NCBI GenBank assembly: GCA_002413305.1
Contig: DHWS01000069.1
Location: 537 to 5,914, forward strand
Reading direction: 5' to 3'
Length of the DNA stretch: 5,378 bases
Source: Actinobacteria bacterium UBA5176
GTDB lineage: Bacteria > Actinomycetota > UBA4738
Numbering within the stretch: position 1 is the stretch's first letter; each line of letters begins with the position of its first letter. Below are positions 1-4,938 of this stretch, one piece after another. The notes beneath the pieces are model-generated. The model searched no databases. It was not told where the DNA came from and saw only the letters and a program-made list of their open reading frames with translations. The position numbers were made by a program, and so were the translations under genes.

Positions 1-123
1 CCAGCGGTGCAGGCAGGACTCCGAGACGCCGAAGTCCCTGGCGATCTGGGACAGCGGAGCCTCCTGGCGGCGGGCCACGGCGATGACGTCGCGGCGGAAC
101 TCCGCGGGGAACGCGGTAGGCAT
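1..123 (-). CDS. IS3-family transposase OrfA, N-terminal part (partial)
   Basis: The first 41 codons of a transposase run on the minus strand from the ATG at 123 off the left edge. The protein begins MPTAFPAEFRRDVIAVA and continues into a helix-turn-helix (LSQIARDFGVSESCLHRW, residues 24-41), the hallmark of the HTH_Tnp_1 domain of IS3-type OrfA proteins. OrfA binds the IS ends, and in this family is usually fused to the OrfB integrase by programmed -1 frameshifting; that junction is not in the window. A purine-rich GGAAGGA (132-138 on the minus strand) lies 8 bases before the ATG and supports this start. The fragment is too short to assign a named IS. Confidence 0.85.
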   Translation of the reverse strand, partial: MPTAFPAEFRRDVIAVARRQEAPLSQIARDFGVSESCLHRW

Positions 124-139
124 GGTGACCGTCCTTCCC

Positions 140-156
140 GTGAGGTCCATCCTCAC
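140..156 (-). repeat. Hairpin in the IS leader, just upstream of the transposase RBS
   Basis: GTGAGG (140-145) and CCTCAC (151-156) form a perfect 6-bp inverted repeat with a 5-base loop. In the transposase transcript the hairpin would end one base before the GGAAGGA ribosome binding site. The repeat is directly visible. A role in limiting translation from read-through transcripts, known for some other IS elements, is only a guess. Confidence 0.55.
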
Positions 157-170
157 AGATCAGGAGTCAA

Positions 171-190
171 CCAAACCTGGGGCAGTCCCA
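171..190 (-). repeat. Putative IS terminal inverted repeat (one end only)
   Basis: On the minus strand the sequence TGGGACTGCCCCAGGTTTGG begins at 190. It has the TG start expected of IS3 ends and lies 67 bases before the transposase ATG. Its partner is outside the window, so the call rests on position and composition only. Confidence 0.5.
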
Positions 191-242
191 ACCTACCCAG
201 TCTGGTTCGTGTTGCCTGCCGCGCAGGACGGCTATGACTCCC

Positions 243-281
243 ACCGCTCGAAACACCTCAACGGCCACTTCTTCGAGCGGT
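243..281. repeat. Perfect 10-bp inverted repeat, 19-base spacer
   Basis: ACCGCTCGAA (243-252) is the exact reverse complement of TTCGAGCGGT (272-281). It could form a hairpin in RNA from either strand, or be a protein-binding dyad. No T-tract follows directly on either side, so it is not called a terminator. Confidence 0.7.
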
Positions 282-292
282 CTTCCGACCGC
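277..292. repeat. 6-bp hairpin with TTCC loop, overlapping the 10-bp inverted repeat
   Basis: GCGGTC (277-282) and GACCGC (287-292) are perfect complements around a 4-base loop. The left arm shares bases 277-281 with the right arm of the 243-281 repeat, so in single-stranded form the two structures exclude each other. The pairing is directly visible; no function is known. Confidence 0.6.
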
Positions 293-404
293 GCCCTGGC
301 GGTTTCCCGCGAGCGTGCTTAGAAGTGCCTAGGAGCCGATCTAAGCGTCGATCTGCTACGGGGGGTTAGCGACATACCGGAACGCGTTTTCGGCGAGATT
401 TTTC

Positions 405-421
405 CGCTTGGTGACCAGGCG
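405..421. repeat. Near-perfect 17-bp dyad downstream of the recombinase
   Basis: CGCTTGGT and ACCAGGCG flank a central G (413), with 7 of 8 positions complementary. The dyad lies about 60 bases past the recombinase stop codon. It could be a protein-binding site or part of an attachment site, but no second copy that would prove this was found. Confidence 0.4.
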
Positions 422-478
422 TTTTGGATCGGCCGGCGGCTACGACGGTCTGAAACGGACCAGTTCCCGAGCACGCGT

Positions 479-1816
479 CTACAGGTGGAGCTCCACGCCC
501 TCCCGCCAGACGATCTCGACTCGGTTCTCATCGTCCGAGGCGGATCCTTGCGGGGCGACCTTGACCGACTCCACGAGCCCTTCGACCCAGGCGCGGTCCT
601 CGACCGGATTCGACTTGGGGGGATTCAAGGCCAACTCGCGCAGCTTGGCGAAGTCCATGAGGGGTCGCTCGATGCTGTCTTCCATCTGCTGATGGATCGC
701 GTCCCGGCGGGCGGCTAGGGGTTCGTGCCCGGACCGGATTGCGGACGGCGGGAGACCGGCCTCTGCTGCGTCCCTCGCCCACACCTGGATCGCCTGCTCC
801 GCCTCCGAGAGCCGCTTCAGCAGCTCGGCTTCGATCTTTGATGTGTCCGCGATGCCCTCGATCTCTCGGGTTGCGACGGCGCAGCGACGGAGGACCAACT
901 GCTCGACCACGTCGGCTGGAATCACGGTCCGGTGGGCGTGCTTGCAACGGTACCGGCGGGTCCCCTGTCGGGGCTGTCCGACCATCGGCTTGCCGCAAAC
1001 TCCGCACTGAAGGAAGCCGGTCAGTAGGTACTTGTCGCCCCGGGGAGTCGCTGCGTCCCGGTTCGTCTCCAGTACCGCGAGGACACGCTCTCTGTCCGCG
1101 TGAGTGAGGATCTTCCCTTCGTGCCAGTCAGCGGCGAGGACGTCTCGAAGCGACGTGCCGCTCCAGTCGCTGCCCCGCTTTGTCTTGAGTCCGCGCCGCG
1201 TCCAGTCCCGCGCGATTGTCTTCAGTCCCTCTCCAGCGAGTACTCGGTTCGCCGCCTCGCGGATCAGCACCGCCTCCGTTTCGTCTGGAACGAGTTGCCC
1301 GTCCTCCTGCCGGAAGCCGAACGGCACCCGTCCTCCGGACCACTTGCCCTCATCGCTGACCCGCTTGAGGCCTAGCTTGACGAACTCCGACTTGAGTTCT
1401 GACTCCAGCTCAGCCAGCGACCCGATGATCGTCGCCATCATGCGCCCGGTCGCTGTGCTCGTGTCAGACCCCTCTGAGACGGAGGCGAACACGGCGCCGT
1501 TGTCCTTGCAGAGCTCGACGAACGCGTGGAGCTTGCCCACGTTACGTGCCGCCCGACTAACCGCGAAGACGATGACCGCGTCGACTTCTCCCCGAGTAAC
1601 GGCCCGCTCCAGTGCCGTCCAGCCCGGACGCTCCTTCCCGCTCCACGCGCTGATGCCGTGGTCGCTATACACGTTCGAGTCCGTCACGTCCCAGCCCTTC
1701 ATCGTGGCGTAGGCCCTGCACCGCTCCTCCTGCTCCGGGATCGTCTCCTGGCCTCGGGTCGAAACGCGCGTATAGATCGCCGCCCGGGACCCCGGCCCCG
1801 TCTTCCTCTGACTCAT
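479..1816 (-). CDS. Serine recombinase (large-serine-recombinase type), 445 aa
   Basis: This is a site-specific DNA recombinase that would integrate, excise or invert a mobile element by double-strand cleavage through a phosphoserine link. Domain order: resolvase catalytic domain at about residues 11-150, with YTRVS giving nucleophile Ser19 and Arg17, and SRAAR giving Arg88 and Arg91; long helix at about 130-150; Recombinase domain at about 160-240 (GGRVPFGF, a DExEAVLIREA segment, LKTIARDWTRRGLKT); zinc ribbon at about 270-293 (Cys271, Cys274, Cys291, with His293 or His295 as the probable fourth ligand); charged C-terminal helices. At 445 residues it is at the short end for this class. The open frame reaches 1948, but the ATG at 1816 is preceded by a strong GGAGG/AAAGGAG site and begins just before the catalytic domain, so this start is chosen. 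The gene diverges from dgt. No directionality factor or cargo gene is visible. The class is secure; the element type (phage, ICE or smaller island) is not. Confidence 0.93.
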   Translation of the reverse strand: MSQRKTGPGSRAAIYTRVSTRGQETIPEQEERCRAYATMKGWDVTDSNVYSDHGISAWSGKERPGWTALERAVTRGEVDAVIVFAVSRAARNVGKLHAFVELCKDNGAVFASVSEGSDTSTATGRMMATIIGSLAELESELKSEFVKLGLKRVSDEGKWSGGRVPFGFRQEDGQLVPDETEAVLIREAANRVLAGEGLKTIARDWTRRGLKTKRGSDWSGTSLRDVLAADWHEGKILTHADRERVLAVLETNRDAATPRGDKYLLTGFLQCGVCGKPMVGQPRQGTRRYRCKHAHRTVIPADVVEQLVLRRCAVATREIEGIADTSKIEAELLKRLSEAEQAIQVWARDAAEAGLPPSAIRSGHEPLAARRDAIHQQMEDSIERPLMDFAKLRELALNPPKSNPVEDRAWVEGLVESVKVAPQGSASDDENRVEIVWREGVELHL

Positions 1817-1821
1817 CGCCT

Positions 1822-1833
1822 CTCCTTTCCTCC
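1822..1833 (-). promoter_or_regulatory. Strong double ribosome binding site of the recombinase
   Basis: On the minus strand GGAGG (1833-1829) is followed directly by AAAGGAG (1828-1822), which ends 5 bases before the ATG at 1816. This decides the start against the upstream in-frame ATGs, including the one at 1948, which lies within 4 bases of the dgt start codon. Confidence 0.85.
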
Positions 1834-1834
1834 G

Positions 1835-1850
1835 GGGCCCTCGGGGGCCC
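1835..1850 (-). repeat. GGGCCC hairpin at the predicted 5' end of the recombinase mRNA
   Basis: Two self-complementary GGGCCC blocks (1835-1840 and 1845-1850) pair around a 4-base loop. With the -10 box proposed at 1862-1857, transcription would start near 1850, so the mRNA would open with this hairpin and run straight into the ribosome binding site. The pairing is visible; the effect (mRNA stability or translation control) is inferred. Confidence 0.5.
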
Positions 1851-1856
1851 AGGTAC

Positions 1857-1866
1857 ATAGTAGCAT
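1857..1866 (-). promoter_or_regulatory. Candidate extended -10 promoter of the recombinase
   Basis: The minus strand reads TGC TACTAT, with TGn at 1865-1863 and the -10 hexamer at 1862-1857, an extended -10 arrangement. No good TTGACA-like -35 lies 16-18 bases upstream, which is tolerable for extended -10 promoters. The predicted start near 1850 would give a 34-base leader. Confidence 0.45.
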
Positions 1867-1884
1867 GTAGACCTTCGCCTACAT
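1865..1884. promoter_or_regulatory. Candidate operator dyad over the recombinase promoter
   Basis: ATGTAG (1865-1870) and CTACAT (1879-1884) form a perfect 6-8-6 dyad over the region where the -35 would lie, and a third copy of the core (TACAT, 1854-1858) overlaps the -10 hexamer. The layout resembles a repressor operator or an autoregulatory binding site. No regulator gene is present in the window, so the binder is unknown. Confidence 0.4.
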
Positions 1885-1892
1885 CGCGTACC

Positions 1893-1911
1893 GGCTCCTC
1901 GGGAGGTAGCC
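1893..1911. repeat. Imperfect inverted repeat upstream of dgt
   Basis: GGCTCCTC (1893-1900) pairs with GAGG plus AGCC (1903-1906 and 1908-1911), with one bulged T at 1907 and a very tight centre. It lies in the 135-base divergent region between recombinase and dgt. It may be part of an attachment site or a regulator site; nothing in the window settles which. Confidence 0.45.
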
Positions 1912-1933
1912 CGACCGACGTGTCGTACCCGGG

Positions 1934-1942
1934 TGCTACCCT
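1934..1942 (+). promoter_or_regulatory. Candidate extended -10 promoter of dgt
   Basis: TGC (1934-1936) followed by TACCCT (1937-1942) gives an extended -10 element, with nine bases before the GTG at 1952. Transcription starting 6-9 bases downstream would place the mRNA 5' end within a few bases of the start codon, fitting a leaderless or near-leaderless message. No -35 resembling TTGACA is visible 16-18 bases upstream. Confidence 0.4.
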
Positions 1943-1951
1943 TCTCACCAG

Positions 1952-2965
1952 GTGGGACGGTTCAGCCAGACGGTGCGGCTCCGCACGGAGGAGATCGAGC
2001 TCCAGACCCTCAGCCAGCGGGCGACCCTCTCGTCACAGACCAAGGGACGCGAACGCGAAGAGGACCTCGATCCCATCCGCACCGCTTTCCAACGAGACCG
2101 GGACCGCATCGTCCACTCCAAGGCGTTCCGCCGGCTCAAGCACAAGACGCAGGTGTTCATCTCGCCCGAGGGCGACCACTATCGGGTTCGCCTGACCCAC
2201 ACGCTGGAGGTGGCCCAGATCGCCCGGACGGCCGCCCGCGCTCTGCGTCTGAACGAGGATCTGGCCGAAGCGATCGCCCTCGGCCACGACCTCGGCCACA
2301 CGCCTTTCGGCCATCTCGGCGAGGAAGCTCTGACGCCACTCCTCGCCCGGCCGTTCCGGCACAACGAACAGAGCCTCCGCGTGGTCGACCACCTCGAGAA
2401 CGACGGGCGCGGCCTGAACCTGACCTGGGAGGTTCGGGACGGCATCGTGAACCACACGTGGTCCATGCCCCTGCCGTCCACCCTGGAGGCCCAGATCGCC
2501 CGCTTCTCCGACCGCATCGCGTACGTCAATCACGACGTCGACGACGCGCTCCGGGCAGGCATCCTGTCGCCGGGTGATCTGCCGGAAGCCGCCATCGGCA
2601 CGCTGGGGGCGACCCACGGCGAACGGTTGAGCCGTCTGGTCGCCGACCTGGTCGACACCAGCCACGACGGGCCGGAGATCCGGCTGTCCGATGCGTTCCT
2701 GGAGGCGCTCGACGTCCTGCGGACCTTCCTCTTCGAGCGGGTCTACCTCCGGGAGGACGGCAGGGCGGAGCAGGAAAAGGCTGTGGGGCTGGTCAGGTCC
2801 CTCTTCGCGTACTACCTTGGACACCCGGAGGCGGTCCCAGCCGAATACCTCGGTGCGCCGGGCGACGCAGCCACGCATGTGGCCGACTACATCGCCGGGA
2901 TGACGGATCGGTTCGCGCTCCGGACGTACGAGCAACTCTTCCTTCCCCAGGGGTGGCTGCTCTAG
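1952..2965 (+). CDS. dgt: dGTPase-like HD-domain triphosphohydrolase
   Basis: This cytoplasmic HD-superfamily enzyme is expected to hydrolyse dGTP or other dNTPs to a deoxynucleoside and triphosphate, tuning the dNTP pool for replication. The 337-residue protein has the usual length of the short bacterial Dgt-like family. The N-terminal block DPIRTAFQRDRDRIVHSKAFRR (from residue 40) and the following LKHKTQVF are family signatures. Metal-binding HD residues are His83 (LTHTLEVAQIAR), His112-Asp113 (LGHDLGHTPFGH) and Asp187 (FSDRIAYVNHD). The FRHNEQSLRVVDHLE segment (135-149) and the C-terminal YIAGMTDRFALRTYEQLF (313-330) are also typical. GTG at 1952 is the first possible start, since an in-frame stop lies at 1907-1909, but it has no Shine-Dalgarno sequence; the alternative GTG at 1973 has none either. 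The gene is 46 bases before dnaG and probably cotranscribed with it. Related enzymes act in phage defence, but this context is housekeeping. Substrate preference cannot be read from sequence. Confidence 0.94.
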   Translation: MGRFSQTVRLRTEEIELQTLSQRATLSSQTKGREREEDLDPIRTAFQRDRDRIVHSKAFRRLKHKTQVFISPEGDHYRVRLTHTLEVAQIARTAARALRLNEDLAEAIALGHDLGHTPFGHLGEEALTPLLARPFRHNEQSLRVVDHLENDGRGLNLTWEVRDGIVNHTWSMPLPSTLEAQIARFSDRIAYVNHDVDDALRAGILSPGDLPEAAIGTLGATHGERLSRLVADLVDTSHDGPEIRLSDAFLEALDVLRTFLFERVYLREDGRAEQEKAVGLVRSLFAYYLGHPEAVPAEYLGAPGDAATHVADYIAGMTDRFALRTYEQLFLPQGWLL

Positions 2966-2999
2966 GGCCGCACGCGCGGGGCCCACAGCGAGCGGCTCG

Positions 3000-3006
3000 A
3001 GGGGAG
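3000..3006 (+). promoter_or_regulatory. Ribosome binding site fixing the TTG start of dnaG
   Basis: AGGGGAG lies 5 bases before the TTG at 3012. It supports this rare start over the GTG at residue 10, as does the family-like N-terminus (M)AGSIRQED. The 46-base gap after dgt shows no terminator. Confidence 0.7.
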
Positions 3007-3011
3007 CGAGG

Positions 3012-4862
3012 TTGGCAGGGAGCATCCGACAAGAGGACGTGGTTGCGGTCCGGGAGCGGACCGACATCGTCACGGTGATCTCGGGCCACCTTCAGCTCAA
3101 GAAGTCCGGCCGGGACTCCATGACCGGGCTCTGCCCATTCCATCCCGAGAAGACCCCTTCCTTCCACGTCAGTCCGAGTAAGCAGCTCTACCACTGTTTC
3201 GGCTGCCACGAAGGCGGGGACGTCATCCGTTTCCTCGAGAAGGTCGAGAACCTCTCCTTCCCGGAGGCGGTCGAACGGCTCGCCCAGCGGGCCGGGATCA
3301 CCCTCCGGTACGAAGGTGAGACCGAGGGCCGCACGCGCGAGGTCGGCCGCCGTCAGGCCGTCCACCGCGCTCTCGACGAGGCCGCCGGCCTGTACCAACG
3401 GATGCTCCTGGACGGTCGCGAGGCGACCGAGGCCCGCCGGTATCTGGACGAGCGCGGCATCGGGGCGGAGAGCATCGAGCGGTTCGGCATCGGCTACGCG
3501 CCCGGCTATCCCGACTACCTGCTCCGGCGGCTGAGCAAGACGTACTCGCCGGAGCTCTTGGTCGAAGCGGGCCTGGTCGCGCAGGACTCCGCGGGCGCCA
3601 TGCGGGACCGGTTCCGGGGGCGGGTCATGTTCCCCATCCACGACGTATCGGGGAACGCGGTCGGGTTCGGCGGACGGCTGCTCGGCGGGGACAAGGCGCC
3701 GGCGAACGCGCCGAAGTACCTGAACTCGCCAGAGACCACCGTGTACCACAAGGGCTCCCTGCTGTACAACCTCGGCCGTGCGAAGGCCGACATCACCGCT
3801 ACCGGCCGGGCCTTCATGGTCGAGGGCTACACCGACGTGATCGCGCTGGACCAGGCTGGGATCCGGAGCGCCGTCGCGACCTGCGGGACCGCACTGGGCG
3901 AGGAGCACCTCCGGCTCCTGTCCCGGTTCGCCGACCACCTGATCCTCTCGTTCGACTCCGACGAGGCCGGCGCCAGGGCGGCCGAGCGGGCGTTCGCGTT
4001 CCACGAGAACTATCCGGTCGACATCGCCGTCCTGGTCCTGCCCGAAGGCCAGGACCCCGCCGACTTCGTCCTGGCGAACGGGGGCAGGGAGGAGGCCGGG
4101 CGGGCGTTCGAGGGGTTCACCCGGGCCGCCGTCCCCCTGGTCGAGTACATGCTGGGCCGCAACCTCAAGGGTCGGGACCTGTCCGACGTCGAAGAACGCG
4201 CCCGGGCCGTCCGTTCGGGACTCCAGATCGTGGCCGGCCTCAAGGAACAGGTCCGCCGCCACGAGTATGCCCGCGTCCTGGCCGGCAAGGTGGGCGAGCC
4301 GGAGATGAGCGTGATGCTCCAGCTCGAACAGCTGCTTGCCGGGACCGGCAACGGAGGATCGCAGGCGCCGGACCGCGCCCGCCGCACGCGGGTCCCTCCC
4401 GAGGAGGAGGTCGAGTGGGAGGTCTTGAAGCTCCTGGTGCAGGCCCCCGACCTGTGTGCGTCACGGCTTACCGTGGCCGACGCCGAACGGTTCGCCAAGC
4501 CCACCCACCGGAGGGCGTTCGAGCTGATCGTCGAACAGCCCCACGGGCAGCACGCCTCGGCGCTGGTCGCGCTGGCTCACTCGAAGAGCGAAGCGCTGGG
4601 GCGGGTCTTCGCCGCTCTCGCGGTCGAGCCGCTCAAGTCCGAGGAAGGCGAGCCGACCGCCGACTACGCGGAGCGGTACCTGCTGCGACTGGAGGAGTTC
4701 GCTCTCAAGCGGCAGGCCGACGTGCTCCGCAAGCAAGTGGAGCGCATGAACCCATTGAAGACCCCGGCCGACTACGAGGCCATGTTCGCGCAGCTCATCG
4801 CGCTGGAGGGTGCCAGGCGGCGGCTCAAGGAGCAGGCCGAAGCCGTGGGCTCGATCGGGTAA
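3012..4862 (+). CDS. dnaG: DNA primase DnaG
   Basis: DnaG synthesises the short RNA primers that start the leading strand and each Okazaki fragment, working with the replicative helicase DnaB at the fork. The 616 residues are full length. The N-terminal CHC2 zinc-binding domain has Cys41, His44, Cys62 and Cys65 (CPFH...CFGC). The catalytic core carries FRGRVMFPIHD (201-211) and the PKYLNSPET block (234-242). The Toprim fold supplies the acidic metal ligands Glu271 (VEGYTDV), Asp315 and Asp317 (FDSDEAG), with Asp348 in EGQDPADF. A linker at about 445-465 leads to a C-terminal helicase-interaction region (about 466-616) with a charged helix near the end, more divergent as is usual. No key residue is missing. 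It sits between dgt and rpoD, 76 bases before the latter, an arrangement related to the rpsU–dnaG–rpoD operon of other bacteria. TTG is used as start. Confidence 0.98.
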   Translation: MAGSIRQEDVVAVRERTDIVTVISGHLQLKKSGRDSMTGLCPFHPEKTPSFHVSPSKQLYHCFGCHEGGDVIRFLEKVENLSFPEAVERLAQRAGITLRYEGETEGRTREVGRRQAVHRALDEAAGLYQRMLLDGREATEARRYLDERGIGAESIERFGIGYAPGYPDYLLRRLSKTYSPELLVEAGLVAQDSAGAMRDRFRGRVMFPIHDVSGNAVGFGGRLLGGDKAPANAPKYLNSPETTVYHKGSLLYNLGRAKADITATGRAFMVEGYTDVIALDQAGIRSAVATCGTALGEEHLRLLSRFADHLILSFDSDEAGARAAERAFAFHENYPVDIAVLVLPEGQDPADFVLANGGREEAGRAFEGFTRAAVPLVEYMLGRNLKGRDLSDVEERARAVRSGLQIVAGLKEQVRRHEYARVLAGKVGEPEMSVMLQLEQLLAGTGNGGSQAPDRARRTRVPPEEEVEWEVLKLLVQAPDLCASRLTVADAERFAKPTHRRAFELIVEQPHGQHASALVALAHSKSEALGRVFAALAVEPLKSEEGEPTADYAERYLLRLEEFALKRQADVLRKQVERMNPLKTPADYEAMFAQLIALEGARRRLKEQAEAVGSIG

Positions 4863-4938
4863 CGGCCGAAGATTCCTTCGAACGGGGGCAGGAGGCGAGT
4901 CATCTGGGAGACTGTTCCGTACCATTCCACGGGAGCCC
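4863..4938 (+). other. dnaG–rpoD spacer with a small hairpin, no clear terminator
   Basis: CGAAG (4867-4871) and CTTCG (4876-4880) can pair around a 4-base loop just after the dnaG stop. There is no T-tract after it, so read-through from dnaG into rpoD seems likely. A TACCAT at 4920-4925 could serve as a weak -10 box for a separate rpoD promoter starting near 4932, but no recognisable -35 lies upstream. Confidence 0.35.

Larger units (their letters stand above)
1..190 (-). mobile_element. IS3-type insertion sequence, 5' end (partial)
   Basis: This is the transposase-proximal end of an insertion sequence that continues beyond the left edge. It reads on the minus strand from an outer end near 190, through a 67-base leader, into an IS3-type OrfA. 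The outer end reads TGGGACTGCC on the minus strand; a TG start and a C-rich block are in keeping with IS3-family terminal repeats in actinobacteria. The other end, any orfB (DDE integrase) and the target duplication lie outside the window, so element length and intactness cannot be judged. The exact boundary at 190 is inferred from the TG...CA rule and from distance to the start codon. Confidence 0.75.
191..478. other. Gene-free flank between the IS end and the recombinase stop, rich in inverted repeats
   Basis: No open frame here resembles a known protein, starts with a good ribosome binding site, or extends convincingly beyond overlap with real genes. There is no tRNA. The stretch contains a perfect 10-bp inverted repeat (243-252 with 272-281), a 6-bp hairpin overlapping it (277-292), a twice-repeated CGATCT (337-342 and 349-354) and a 17-bp near-perfect dyad (405-421). 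It also has T-runs and looks less GC-rich between 380 and 425 than the genes to the right. It may be the interior or the end of the element carrying the recombinase, interrupted by the IS; which of these is correct cannot be told from the window. Confidence 0.5.

Noticed and set aside
83..322. A 79-codon plus-strand frame across the IS end and the flank
   Set aside because: It overlaps the transposase start and the IS boundary, has no good ribosome binding site and resembles no known protein.
361..421. A rho-independent terminator for the recombinase or the flank
   Set aside because: T-runs occur on the plus strand (386-389, 399-403), but no solid GC stem directly precedes them, and on the minus strand they would be A-runs, so they cannot end the recombinase transcript.
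1817..1948. Extended N-terminus of the recombinase from an ATG at 1948
   Set aside because: The extra 44 residues have no domain similarity, and the strong ribosome binding site before 1816 places the start there. The extension would also run over both promoter candidates.
1933..2577. A 214-codon plus-strand frame overlapping dgt
   Set aside because: It is rich in Pro, Arg and Gly as expected for an off-frame reading of dgt, and the dgt frame carries all the conserved motifs.
1952..2965. dgt as part of an antiphage defence island
   Set aside because: Some dGTPases defend against phage, but the dgt–dnaG–rpoD neighbourhood and ordinary family length point to the housekeeping gene; no other defence gene is visible.
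2033..3073. A 346-codon open frame on the minus strand opposite dgt
   Set aside because: It is antisense to the conserved HD enzyme, with composition typical of a GC-rich shadow frame and no ribosome binding evidence or domain.
2793..4262. A 489-codon open frame on the minus strand opposite dnaG and the end of dgt
   Set aside because: It lies antisense to unmistakable DnaG sequence, crosses the dgt–dnaG boundary, and resembles no family. Long antisense frames are common in GC-rich genes.
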